From positions 62,001 through 126,000 of the forward strand of contig NZ_AJLR01000040.1 in NCBI RefSeq assembly GCF_000307855.1: a stretch of DNA of 64,000 nucleotides, read 5' to 3'. Source of the DNA: Schinkia azotoformans LMG 9581. GTDB lineage: Bacteria; Bacillota; Bacilli; Bacillales; Bacillaceae_J. Under the pieces are notes generated by a model. It did not search any database, had not been told where the DNA came from, and saw only the letters and a program-made list of their open reading frames with translations. Numbering within the stretch: position 1 is the stretch's first letter; every line of letters starts with the position of its first letter. Position numbers and translations under genes: made by a program. Of the stretch, positions 39,361 through 47,942 are shown piece after piece.

Positions 39361-40176
39361 ATGACAGAATATATTAAATATGTAGATGTAACGAAGTGTG
39401 ATGGTTGCCGTGCTTGCATGGTCGCTTGTAAAAGTTGGAACGACCTTGAAGCAGAACCCGAAAGCTTCAACGGCACAATTCAGTCACATGAAACATTGAC
39501 AGCGAATACGTGGAATTTAATTACGTATCAAGAAAAAGAAATGAATGGCCGCTTTGAATGGTTATTCCGTCATAAATCTTGCCTTCATTGTACGGATGCA
39601 GGCTGTGAAAAGGTTTGCCCGGAAAATGCAATCAGCTACACAGATTATGGTTCAGTTGTAGTTGACTATGATAAATGTGTCGGCTGTGGGTATTGCGTCG
39701 AAGGATGCCCGTTTGATGTGATCCAGCTAACCCACTATATTGATGAAAATGGGAGAGAGCAGCGTCGTGCCCAAAAATGTACTTTATGTACAGACCGTCT
39801 TGATGAAGGTTTACAACCTGCTTGTGTAAACTCCTGTCATACAGATGCATTAATGTTTGGGGAAAAAGATGAAATGTTAGCACTTGCCGAAAAGCGTGTT
39901 AAAGAAGTGAAAGAACGTTATCCCAAAGCACATATCTATAATCCGCCTGGTGTAAATGGCACTCATACTATTTATGTTCTTGTGGAGGACCCTGAGTTTT
40001 ACGGCTTGCCAAAGAACCCGAAAGTACCAACCTCAGCTAAGATTTGGAAAGACTATGCACAGCCGATAGGAAAAGCATTATTAGGGGTAACAACGATGGC
40101 TGTTCTCGGCAGTATGGTTTCTAACAAATTTTTAAATCCTTATCATGGTGGAGGCGATTCTGATGAGCAAAAGTAG
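39361..40176 (+). CDS. Formate dehydrogenase iron-sulfur subunit
   Basis: 271 residues, one base after the catalytic subunit. Four [4Fe-4S] cluster motifs: CDGCRACMVACKSW, CLHCTDAGCEKVCPENA, CVGCGYCVEGCPF and CTLCTDRLDEGLQPACVNSC. A C-terminal hydrophobic helix (about 238-258) fits FdnH, which anchors the outer heterodimer and conducts electrons to the cytochrome. Confidence 0.93.
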   Translation: MTEYIKYVDVTKCDGCRACMVACKSWNDLEAEPESFNGTIQSHETLTANTWNLITYQEKEMNGRFEWLFRHKSCLHCTDAGCEKVCPENAISYTDYGSVVVDYDKCVGCGYCVEGCPFDVIQLTHYIDENGREQRRAQKCTLCTDRLDEGLQPACVNSCHTDALMFGEKDEMLALAEKRVKEVKERYPKAHIYNPPGVNGTHTIYVLVEDPEFYGLPKNPKVPTSAKIWKDYAQPIGKALLGVTTMAVLGSMVSNKFLNPYHGGGDSDEQK

Positions 40177-40756
40177 TGAGCGCATGGTTAAGCGTTTTGG
40201 TTTGCCGTTTCGTATTGCCCATTGGACTGTAGCATTTTCGTTTTTGGCGCTGTATATAACTGCACTGCCGATGTATACCGAGTTTTTCGATTGGCTCTGG
40301 CCGATATTAGGTGGTCCGGCTAATGCCAGGATTTTGCATAGAATTTTTGGAGTAACTTTGATGGTTCCGCTTTTCATTATGATTTTCTTTGATCCAAAGG
40401 CATTGTTACATTGGCTTAAAAGTGCCTTTACTTGGGGTAAGCATGATATCCAATTTTTATTGGCTTTCCCACTCGTGTTTTTTGGGAAAGATAAGGAATA
40501 TCCAAAGCAGGACTTTTACAATGCTGGAGAAAAAATAAACTCTTTACTTCAATTATTTTGTGGTATTGGGATCGTCGGTTCAGGGATCATCATTTGGAAA
40601 ACAAACTGGTTCCCAAATTGGCTTGTTGATATCGGCTATCCTGTTCATGCTATTTGTGTAGGGCTCTCTGTAGCCGTTGTGATTGGGCATGCTTATTTGG
40701 GTACATTTGCCCCCGACGGATGGAAAGCATTTCGTGGCTGGCATGGTAAAAGGTGA
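40163..40756 (+). CDS. Formate dehydrogenase cytochrome b subunit, C-terminus altered by frameshift
   Basis: 197 residues as read, starting at the ATG at 40163 (GGTGGAGG site) and overlapping the previous gene. Four helices with heme-ligand histidines in FRIAHWTVAFSFLALYITALP, RILHRIFGVTLMVP, PVHAICVGL and VVIGHAYLG match FdnI. After FRG the reading leaves the family sequence; a tandem TGGCTGGC (40735-40742) appears to be a 4-base duplication. In the shifted frame the family end continues as GMVKGEVSEEWAKHHHGRW and stops at 40838. All membrane helices are intact, so the subunit may still work. Confidence 0.85.
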   Translation: MSKSSERMVKRFGLPFRIAHWTVAFSFLALYITALPMYTEFFDWLWPILGGPANARILHRIFGVTLMVPLFIMIFFDPKALLHWLKSAFTWGKHDIQFLLAFPLVFFGKDKEYPKQDFYNAGEKINSLLQLFCGIGIVGSGIIIWKTNWFPNWLVDIGYPVHAICVGLSVAVVIGHAYLGTFAPDGWKAFRGWHGKR

Positions 40757-40842
40757 GGTATCAGAAGAATGGGCGAAGCACCATCATGGCCGTTGGACCG
40801 ATGAAGTAGAGAAAGCGAAAAAGGAAAAAGGTGCTTAAACTT

Positions 40843-41643
40843 ATGTCAGTTATCAATAAGGAATATATTGACCTTCAAAAAGAGATCTTAAAAAAACAAT
40901 CATTGTGGAAAAAGGAAATCAGTCAAGATTTTCACCATAGTGAGCTTTCGATTAAAAATGAAAATATGCCATTAATTGAGCAATTGGATTTCAAGGTGCC
41001 CATTCCAATTTATAAGTCATGGATTTTAGAATTAATGGAATTACTATCTGATAGACAACCATCTCTAACAAGCGAAATGGGTCAAATTAAAGAGTTGTTA
41101 AATGATGTGATTTTGGAACAATGGGTTGATGAAGTGCTTACTTTCAATGAATATTATTTCACACATTTGGTCCAAGAATGGAAAGTAAGTGAATGGATTC
41201 CGCAGTTTTTAGCCGAACATGCCATTCGTCCTTATTTGCGTCAAATGGCAGATGTTTATGCTGAAGACCTTACTAGCTTTAAGCATACAGGAACATGTCC
41301 ATGCTGCGGTGAACCGGTGCGTCTTGCCAGATTAGAAGGCAAAGTAGGTAAGAAAGTTCTGTACTGTCCACGGTGTTATGCATCTTGGTCCGAAAAACGA
41401 ACAAAATGCTCTCATTGCGGTGTGGATCATGATGATAAAATGAACTATCTTCATCTGGAAAATGACCCAACAAAACAGTTGTATGTTTGTGATGATTGCA
41501 ATGGCTATGTTAAAGTAATGGATGAAAAACAAGTATTAAAAATAGAAGAACCAGCCCTTTTGGACCTAAACACAATTCATTTAGATATACTTGCCCAAGA
41601 AAAAGGATATGGTGTTACGATAGAAAAAGATAGAGTTAACTAA
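40843..41643 (+). CDS. fdhE: Formate dehydrogenase accessory protein FdhE
   Basis: 266 residues from the ATG at 40843, four bases after the true end of the cytochrome reading. Zinc/iron knuckles: CPCCGEPVRL, CPRCYASW, CSHCGVDH, CDDCNGYVK. A rubredoxin-like FdhE that binds the catalytic subunit before export. Cytoplasmic. Confidence 0.9.
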   Translation: MSVINKEYIDLQKEILKKQSLWKKEISQDFHHSELSIKNENMPLIEQLDFKVPIPIYKSWILELMELLSDRQPSLTSEMGQIKELLNDVILEQWVDEVLTFNEYYFTHLVQEWKVSEWIPQFLAEHAIRPYLRQMADVYAEDLTSFKHTGTCPCCGEPVRLARLEGKVGKKVLYCPRCYASWSEKRTKCSHCGVDHDDKMNYLHLENDPTKQLYVCDDCNGYVKVMDEKQVLKIEEPALLDLNTIHLDILAQEKGYGVTIEKDRVN

Positions 41644-41671
41644 GGCGGTGGGATTTTACACCGCCTTTTTT
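41642..41671 (+). terminator. Terminator of the formate dehydrogenase operon
   Basis: AAGGCGGTG and CACCGCCTT flank a short loop; T6 follows. Confidence 0.92.
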
Positions 41672-41721
41672 CAACTGTTTAGTTTAAGAGTTAAATACTA
41701 AATTGAGTAGGTGGGACAAGC

Positions 41722-42315
41722 ATGAATGCAACAGCAATCATCCTAGCTGGTGGAAAATCCAGCAGAATGGGCACAAATAAAGCACTATTACCAATGGATG
41801 GAAAACCAAATATCGAGTTGATTAAAGACCAATTAACACCTTTTTTTTCTGATATAATAGTCGTAACGAATGATTTTGAAGCCTATGAATTTTTGAAAGT
41901 GCCGATGGTAAAAGATGAGTACGTAGGGAAAGGGCCACTTGCCGGTATTCATACAGGATTAAAGAACAGCAACACAGAAACCAACTTTTTCGTCGCTTGT
42001 GATATGCCTTTTGTCTCAGGTGAATTAGCTCAATATCTAGTTTCCTTATGCGAGAATTATGATGCGGTTGTTCCAAATATAAACGGAACATTACATCCGC
42101 TATTCTCTGTTTTTAAGAAAGAGACACTACCAAAGATAGAACAATGTTTGCAAGCGGAACGCTTACGAATTAGAGACTTTCTTAATGAAGTAGCAGTACT
42201 TTTTGTACATGAAAATGATATAGACCCTGTCCTGGTTGGTAATATCGAAAAAGTATTTTATAATATGAATTATCCTGTGGATTATGAAAAAGCTAGAAAT
42301 TGGCTAAAGCAGTAA
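41722..42315 (+). CDS. mobA: Molybdenum cofactor guanylyltransferase
   Basis: 197 residues. The nucleotide-binding start ILAGGKSSRMGTNKALLPMDG and the metal motif FVACDMPFVS are intact. Joins GMP to molybdopterin to make the bis-MGD cofactor needed by formate dehydrogenase. Starts a cofactor gene group with moeA. Confidence 0.93.
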   Translation: MNATAIILAGGKSSRMGTNKALLPMDGKPNIELIKDQLTPFFSDIIVVTNDFEAYEFLKVPMVKDEYVGKGPLAGIHTGLKNSNTETNFFVACDMPFVSGELAQYLVSLCENYDAVVPNINGTLHPLFSVFKKETLPKIEQCLQAERLRIRDFLNEVAVLFVHENDIDPVLVGNIEKVFYNMNYPVDYEKARNWLKQ

Positions 42316-42354
42316 GTGATTTTTTACGGTAAATTACGGGGGGAGGGGTTATTT

Positions 42355-43587
42355 TTGCAATTTTTTAAAGTAAAATCAGTTGAGGAAACATATGACTTAA
42401 TAAGACAACATGTCAAAGCCATTACTACACAAGAGACTGTTTTTCTATCTGAAGCATTACATAGAATACTAGCGGAGGACCTTGTTTCATCTGAAAATAT
42501 TCCAAGCTTTCGCCGCTCTACGGTTGATGGTTATGCTATTAAAGCTTCGGATATTTATGGTTCCTCAGAATCTATGCCCGGCTTTCTAAATGTTGTTGGA
42601 GAAGTCCACATGGGAGAGGAAGTAAGCCAAGAACTGGAAGCCGGCGAAGCGATGTATATCCCAACTGGAGGCATGGTTCCAAAAGGTGCTGACAGTGTAA
42701 TTATGATTGAACATTGTGAAGATATTAGCGGGTTATTAAATACGTATCGTTCGATTGCACCTGGTGAAAATATTATTGGCATTGGTGAGGATATTAGGGA
42801 AGGTGAAACGTTTCTTACAAAGGGGACAATGCTAAGACCACAGGAAATCGGTGCCATCGGTTCATTAGGAATTGATCGAGTGAATGTTTACCAAAAAATC
42901 ACTGTCGGTTATTTATCATCTGGTGACGAAATCGTCCCATATGAAACAAATCAGATCTTACCTGGACAGGTTCGTGATATTAATGTCTTAACCATTGGCA
43001 ATATGGTCAAAGAATGGGGTTATGATTTTGTTTACGGTGGAATAGTCCCGGATCAATATGAGATCTTCCAAAAACGAGCGGCGGAATTAGCTGAAAAGGT
43101 AGATTGTCTTATCCTGTCGGGAGGCAGTTCCGTCGGTGCAAAGGACTATACAACCGAAGTTATACAATCAATCGGAGATCCGGGTGTATATGTTCATGGT
43201 GTATCAGTTAAGCCCGGGAAACCGACGATCCTATCTCAAGCGGGTGGGCTTCCTGTTATTGGGCTTCCTGGGCATCCGGCTTCGGCAATGATTATCTTCC
43301 AATTATTTGGTAGTGAAATCTTAACGAGATTAAGCGGAGGAAAAACAAGTGAATTGCCATCTAGAACGATTGCTAAGATGAAGAAAAACATTCCGTCATC
43401 ACCAGGCCGCTCAGATTATATACGTGTAAAATTAAGCTTTGAAGAGGGAGAATGGTGGGCAGAACCAATCTTAGGGAAATCAGGTTTATTAAAAACGTTA
43501 GTTCAAAGCGACGGTATAATTGAAATTCCTTCTAATAAAGAAGGGGTAGTGATAGGTGAAGCGGTTTCTGTTATTTTGCTGCGGTAG
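42355..43587 (+). CDS. moeA: Molybdopterin molybdenumtransferase MoeA
   Basis: 410 residues from a TTG at 42355, following GGGGGAGGGG. SFRRSTVDGYAIKASDI, PTGGMVPKGADSVIMIEHCE, SGGSSVGAKDYT and PGKPTILS ... GLPGHPASA are MoeA motifs. Inserts molybdenum into molybdopterin-AMP. Confidence 0.92.
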   Translation: MQFFKVKSVEETYDLIRQHVKAITTQETVFLSEALHRILAEDLVSSENIPSFRRSTVDGYAIKASDIYGSSESMPGFLNVVGEVHMGEEVSQELEAGEAMYIPTGGMVPKGADSVIMIEHCEDISGLLNTYRSIAPGENIIGIGEDIREGETFLTKGTMLRPQEIGAIGSLGIDRVNVYQKITVGYLSSGDEIVPYETNQILPGQVRDINVLTIGNMVKEWGYDFVYGGIVPDQYEIFQKRAAELAEKVDCLILSGGSSVGAKDYTTEVIQSIGDPGVYVHGVSVKPGKPTILSQAGGLPVIGLPGHPASAMIIFQLFGSEILTRLSGGKTSELPSRTIAKMKKNIPSSPGRSDYIRVKLSFEEGEWWAEPILGKSGLLKTLVQSDGIIEIPSNKEGVVIGEAVSVILLR

Positions 43588-43601
43588 GAAGGTGAAAATT
43601 C

Positions 43602-45524
43602 TTGAAGGATAAAAGGTACGGTAGAAAGATATATTTAGAGGACAAGCCCCGAAGTCAGGCATTACAGGAATTACTAGATGCATTTACATTTGAACGTGTG
43701 ATTGAAAAAGTGCCAACTCCAGAGGCGCTCGGTAGAATAACTGCTGCTCCAATTTATGCTCGGCTTTCGCAACCACATTATCATGCCTCGGCCATGGACG
43801 GCATTTCTGTAATAGCTGAAGAAACCTATGGTGCACATGAACAAAACCCTGTACAATTATCTATATCAAATGGTCAGTTTATATACGTCGATACGGGAAA
43901 TCCAATTCCCTCCCCTTTCGATGCCGTTATTATGATTGAAAATGTACATGTTGTAGATGAAGATACGATTGAAATTATTGAACCAGCGACACCATGGCAG
44001 CATATCAGGCCTATTGGGGAAGATGTTGTAACAGGGGAAATGCTGCTACCACAAGGACATAAGCTGCGACCAGTTGACCTTGGGGCGTTACTTGGCGGAG
44101 GAGTCTTTGAAGTTCCCGTCACCAAAAAGCCAATCGTTTCGATCATTCCTACAGGTAATGAAATCGTTAGTCCGAGTATCGACGTGAAACCCGGAGAAAT
44201 TATTGAAACGAATGGGACTGTATTTGCGGGCTATGTAACGGACTGGGGAGGGGCTCCAGTTAAAGAGGAGATCGTTAAAGATAACCCGGATTTAATTCGC
44301 CAGGTTCTTCTAACTGCAGCAGAAAAATCAGATATTGTGATAATCAATGCTGGATCATCTGCGGGCTCAAAAGATTATACGGTTCATATCATTGCTGAAA
44401 TCGGCCAAGTATTATCACATGGCGTTGCAACACGTCCAGGTAAACCCGTTGTCCTTGGGAAAATTCATAATACAGTGGTGATTGGACTTCCCGGCTATCC
44501 TGTTTCTGCTTATCTAGCGATGGAATGGTTTGTCCGGCCGCTTATTTGTGAATATTTAGGAGTGGCCGAGCCGGAAAGAGAGAAATTAACGGTTAAACTT
44601 GGTCGTCGCGTTATCTCGAATATGGGGTCCGAAGATTTTGTTAGAATGAATATTGGCTATGTGAATGGTCAATACATTGCGAACCCGCTGACAAGGGCAG
44701 CAGGTGTAACAATGTCGATGGTTCGGGCGGATGGCCTACTGCTGGTTCCGGCTGAAAGCCTCGGTTTAGAACAAGGTGAAATGGTGGAGTTGGATTTATA
44801 TAAACCATTAAAGGTGATCAATAAGTCGATCTTGTTTAGCGGCAGTCATGACTTAACTATTGATATAATATCTTCCCAAATCCGGAGTCAGGATATTAAT
44901 AGGCAAATCATTTCGTCCCATACTGGCAGCATGGCAGGACTTATGGCGATCCGAAAAGGGGAAGCCCATATTGCCGGTATTCATTTATTAGATCCGGACT
45001 CAGGTGAGTATAACTTGCCTTTTATAAAAAAATATATCAACGATCAAAAACTAGTATTATTAAGATTTTTGAAAAGGGAGCAAGGCTGGATTGTTGCCAA
45101 AGGAAATCCAGATCATGTTCATTCGGTCAATGATTTAATAGAAAAGAACTTAAATTTCGTTAATAGACAAAAAGGTGCCGGTACGAGAATTTTATTTGAT
45201 CATCTATTGAAAAAAGCCAATCTTTCTTCTGAAAGTGTAAAAGGCTATCAAAGGGAAATGTTCTCACATTTAAGTGTTGCGGCTGAGGTAAAACAACAGG
45301 AAAAAAGCGTCGGACTAGGTATTTATTCAGCTGCAAAAGCGATGGATTTAGATTTTATTCCGATTGCAGATGAAAGTTATGACCTATTAATGACAGCCTC
45401 CTTCTATGAAAGCGAAGGTGGAAAATTGTTAGAAACTGTACTGCGATCCAAAGAGTTTAAAAACACAGTAGAACAACTAGGCGGCTACAAAGTGATCCAG
45501 GATTTCCAACCCTACTACATTTAA
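43602..45524 (+). CDS. MoeA-like protein fused to a periplasmic-binding-type domain
   Basis: 640 residues with a TTG start after AGGAAGGTG. Residues 1-400 form a MoeA domain (ASAMDGISVIAEETYG, AGSSAGSKDYT, RPGKPVVLGKIHNT, GLPGYPVSAYLAMEWF). Residues about 405-640 form a PBP-like domain (FSGSHDLTIDII, SSHTGSMAGLMAIRKGEAHI, GAGTRILFDHLL), related to binding proteins such as ModA but with no signal peptide, so cytoplasmic. This fusion occurs in bacteria and archaea; the PBP part may sense molybdate or tungstate. A second MoeA next to a plain one may serve a different metal (tungsten) or step. Confidence 0.88.
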   Translation: MKDKRYGRKIYLEDKPRSQALQELLDAFTFERVIEKVPTPEALGRITAAPIYARLSQPHYHASAMDGISVIAEETYGAHEQNPVQLSISNGQFIYVDTGNPIPSPFDAVIMIENVHVVDEDTIEIIEPATPWQHIRPIGEDVVTGEMLLPQGHKLRPVDLGALLGGGVFEVPVTKKPIVSIIPTGNEIVSPSIDVKPGEIIETNGTVFAGYVTDWGGAPVKEEIVKDNPDLIRQVLLTAAEKSDIVIINAGSSAGSKDYTVHIIAEIGQVLSHGVATRPGKPVVLGKIHNTVVIGLPGYPVSAYLAMEWFVRPLICEYLGVAEPEREKLTVKLGRRVISNMGSEDFVRMNIGYVNGQYIANPLTRAAGVTMSMVRADGLLLVPAESLGLEQGEMVELDLYKPLKVINKSILFSGSHDLTIDIISSQIRSQDINRQIISSHTGSMAGLMAIRKGEAHIAGIHLLDPDSGEYNLPFIKKYINDQKLVLLRFLKREQGWIVAKGNPDHVHSVNDLIEKNLNFVNRQKGAGTRILFDHLLKKANLSSESVKGYQREMFSHLSVAAEVKQQEKSVGLGIYSAAKAMDLDFIPIADESYDLLMTASFYESEGGKLLETVLRSKEFKNTVEQLGGYKVIQDFQPYYI

Positions 45525-45702
45525 TTTAGATGTATTGAATCAGTTACAATTCTGCGACAATTTAATAGTTTGAGTTGTGAAATAACTTTGAACACATGAA
45601 TGACTATATAGCCAAAATACTATGAAAAAGCGTATAATATATTTATCTTAAGGTGGTTAATATCACTGCTAGATATTCAAATTGATGTAGGAGGAAATTA
45701 TC

Positions 45703-45906
45703 ATGTTATCGAACATTGGAATTCCAGGCTTAATTCTTATTCTAATTTTGGCATTGATAGTATTTGGACCAAAGAAACTACCTGAAATAGGAAAAGCCAC
45801 GGGTCAAACGATTCGGGAATTCAAAAAGTCAACTAAAGAATTAACTAGCGATGTTGTAGAAGAATTTGATGAAGTGAAAAAAGAAGTAAAAGACCTTAAA
45901 AACTAA
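45703..45906 (+). CDS. tatA: Twin-arginine translocase subunit TatA, copy 1
   Basis: 67 residues. N-terminal helix [21 protein letters not shown], the FGPKKLP hinge and an amphipathic helix [15 protein letters not shown]. Forms the Tat pore with the next gene and TatC. Confidence 0.93.
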   Translation: MLSNIGIPGLILILILALIVFGPKKLPEIGKATGQTIREFKKSTKELTSDVVEEFDEVKKEVKDLKN

Positions 45907-45940
45907 TATAGCTTCCAAACAACTTTAGGAGTGAACATTT

Positions 45941-46138
45941 ATGCTATCAAATATTGGTATACCAGGATTAATCTTAATTCTTGTAATTGCACTTGTAGTT
46001 TTCGGACCATCTAAATTACCGGAGATCGGTAAAGCAGTCGGCAGTTCATTAAAAGAGTTTAAAAAAGCAACAAGTGAACTGGCAAAAGATGATGATGAAC
46101 CTAAGAAGATTGAGGAACAAAAGAAAGACACTATGTAA
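45941..46138 (+). CDS. tatA: Twin-arginine translocase subunit TatA, copy 2
   Basis: 65 residues, closely similar to copy 1 ([34 protein letters not shown]), so a tandem duplication. Acidic C-terminal tail DDDEPKK. Confidence 0.93.
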   Translation: MLSNIGIPGLILILVIALVVFGPSKLPEIGKAVGSSLKEFKKATSELAKDDDEPKKIEEQKKDTM

Positions 46139-46150
46139 TATAGAAGGTAG

Positions 46151-46187
46151 AGGGAAGGTGTAGGATCTATCATCTTACATCTTCTTT
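46151..46187 (+). promoter_or_regulatory. Hairpin between tatA and tatC
   Basis: GAAGGTGTAGGAT (46154-46166) pairs over 13 positions with ATCTTACATCTTC (46172-46184) around a five-base loop, with a U-rich but imperfect tail. Could be a partial terminator or stability element lowering tatC relative to tatA. Confidence 0.6.
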
Positions 46188-46242
46188 CCAGTTATACAGC
46201 TAAGAAATTAAACATATGCTCTCATCGTTTGGGGGGACTAAT

Positions 46243-47034
46243 TTGGAACAAGATCAAAGTATGAATTTGGTTGGACATCTTGATGAGTTGCGGAATCGTA
46301 TCATTATCACAGGTGTTGCCTTTATTATTTTCTTTATTGCAGCATTTATTTATGTCCAAGAAATATATGACTTTTTTGTAAGGGGATTGGATTTTAAGCT
46401 GACCGTTTTAAGTCCAACGGAGATCGTATGGGTTTATATGCAAATTGCCGGTATTGCTGCAATAGCATTAACAATTCCGGTACTTGCCTGGCAACTTTGG
46501 CTGTTTATTAGACCGGCTTTGAAACCTATAGAACAAAAGGTCACGCTTTCCTATATTCCTGCACTATTTATTTTGTTTATAGCGGGCCTTTGCTTTGGTT
46601 ATTTCTTTATTTTTCCGATTGTATTTGATTTTTTACTAGGCTTAGCCGGCGAAAATATGCAAAATATGTTCACGATTGAGAAATATTTTGGCTTTTTGTT
46701 AAGAATTACCTTGCCGTTTGCCATCCTTTTTGAATTGCCTGTTATCGTTATGTTTTTAACAAGCCTTGGCATCATTGATCCAGTTAAACTGTCTAAAATT
46801 AGAAAATATGCCTATTTAGTATTAGCAATTGTTTCTGCCGTCGTTACACCCCCAGATTTCTTATCACAAACATTAGTAATGATACCATTGTGTTTGTTGT
46901 ATGAAATCAGTATTCAATTATCTAAAGTGGTATATCGGAAAAAACTGAAAAAGGATAGAATGGCAAAAGAAGAATTTGGAATGCTGGACCCTGAAGAGCA
47001 AGAATTAATGGAAAAAGAAAAAACAGCAGAATAA
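46243..47034 (+). CDS. tatC: Twin-arginine translocase subunit TatC
   Basis: 263 residues from a TTG at 46243 (GGGGGGA site). MNLVGHLDELRNRIIITG contains the signal-peptide-binding motif; six helices follow, with the FGFLLRITLPFAILFELPV segment. It recognises twin-arginine signals such as those on HupS and FdhA here. Confidence 0.95.
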   Translation: MEQDQSMNLVGHLDELRNRIIITGVAFIIFFIAAFIYVQEIYDFFVRGLDFKLTVLSPTEIVWVYMQIAGIAAIALTIPVLAWQLWLFIRPALKPIEQKVTLSYIPALFILFIAGLCFGYFFIFPIVFDFLLGLAGENMQNMFTIEKYFGFLLRITLPFAILFELPVIVMFLTSLGIIDPVKLSKIRKYAYLVLAIVSAVVTPPDFLSQTLVMIPLCLLYEISIQLSKVVYRKKLKKDRMAKEEFGMLDPEEQELMEKEKTAE

Positions 47035-47052
47035 AGCTTATGAATACTAAGT

Positions 47053-47085
47053 AAAACACGCCTGATCATTGGTCAGGCGTGTTTA
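47053..47085. terminator. Bidirectional terminator between tatC and the globin gene
   Basis: AAACACGCCTGA and TCAGGCGTGTTT form a perfect stem; it overlaps the last codons of the globin gene. Confidence 0.88.
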
Positions 47086-47446
47086 TCATTATGCCCGCAA
47101 CTTGCTGTAAGCGGTCGTAAAATTGTTCGCGAATGGGCCCTTCTAAACCGATATCGTCCATTGCTTCTCTCATGCACGCTAGCCATGCAGTGGCCCTTGT
47201 TGGCGTAATTTCAAAGGGCATATGCCTTGCTCTCATCGCAGGGGGGCCGAATTCATCACTATAAAGAGTAGGGCCACCAGTAAACTGTGTTAAAAACATT
47301 TTCTGTTTTCTTTTAATTTCTTCCATATCTCCTTCAAATAAAGGACTTAGAATTGGATTTGCATAAACCTTTGGGTAAAAGGAATTCACAAGCTTTTGGA
47401 TTATTTCTTCCCCACCAAGCATTTCATATGGAGTTTCAAAATTCAT
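47066..47446 (-). CDS. Truncated hemoglobin, group II
   Basis: 126 residues. YEMLGGEEIIQKLVNSFY, the conserved KMFLTQFTGGPTLYS and RARHMPFEIT with the proximal histidine, then WLACMREAM with the group II tryptophan. Similar to Bacillus YjbI. Roles in oxygen or NO handling are known in the group; the FNR-like site upstream fits. Confidence 0.92.
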   Translation of the reverse strand: MNFETPYEMLGGEEIIQKLVNSFYPKVYANPILSPLFEGDMEEIKRKQKMFLTQFTGGPTLYSDEFGPPAMRARHMPFEITPTRATAWLACMREAMDDIGLEGPIREQFYDRLQQVAGIMINTPDQ

Positions 47447-47506
47447 TCTATCACCTATTTTTCCTATTTATTATACTATAATATATCAAAAGAAGGTTTT
47501 GATAAA

Positions 47507-47522
47507 AGTGATTTATATCACA
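47507..47522. promoter_or_regulatory. FNR-like palindrome between globin and YozE genes
   Basis: AGTGA-TTTATA-TCACA, with a perfect GTGAT-TTAT-ATCAC core. For the globin gene a minus-strand -10 TATATT at 47485-47480 puts the box centre about 41.5 bases upstream of the start. Confidence 0.5.
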
Positions 47523-47605
47523 CTTTCTATTATGGCATAGAAAATAGATTCTTGGTAAAATAATGTGAAACTTGTGGAACTTGTATATAGAAAGGACGTT
47601 ATTCT

Positions 47606-47833
47606 TTGAAAAAACCATTTTACCAATTTGTACTAAAGTTTCGAACAACGAAAAAAGGAGATATACTAGGTCAATTTGCAGAAGAGGTTTATAAAGACCA
47701 TAGTTTTCCTAAATATTCTTCAGATTATCACGAAATCAGCAGCTATTTGGAATTAAATGATACAGCCCTACATTCAGTTAGTATCTTTGACCAAGTGTGG
47801 GAAATGTATGAACAGGAAGTTATTGGATTATAG
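47606..47833 (+). CDS. yozE: YozE/UPF0346 family protein
   Basis: 75 residues, TTG start. FYQFVLKFRTTKKGDILGQF and DHSFPKYSSDYHEISSYLEL match the small helical (SAM-like) YozE family, function unknown. Confidence 0.9.
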   Translation: MKKPFYQFVLKFRTTKKGDILGQFAEEVYKDHSFPKYSSDYHEISSYLELNDTALHSVSIFDQVWEMYEQEVIGL

Positions 47834-47942
47834 ATAAAAATGTTTTTCTCAAATCATTTTGCCAACATTTCTAAGCAATATAATTTTCGTACAGCGGAAA
47901 TTATAAAAAAGAAAGGGAAAAAAATTTGGGAGGAACAGACAC

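Noticed and set aside
40754-40840. UGA at the end of the cytochrome b subunit as selenocysteine
   Set aside because: The in-frame continuation is not family-like; the shifted frame gives the true C-terminus.
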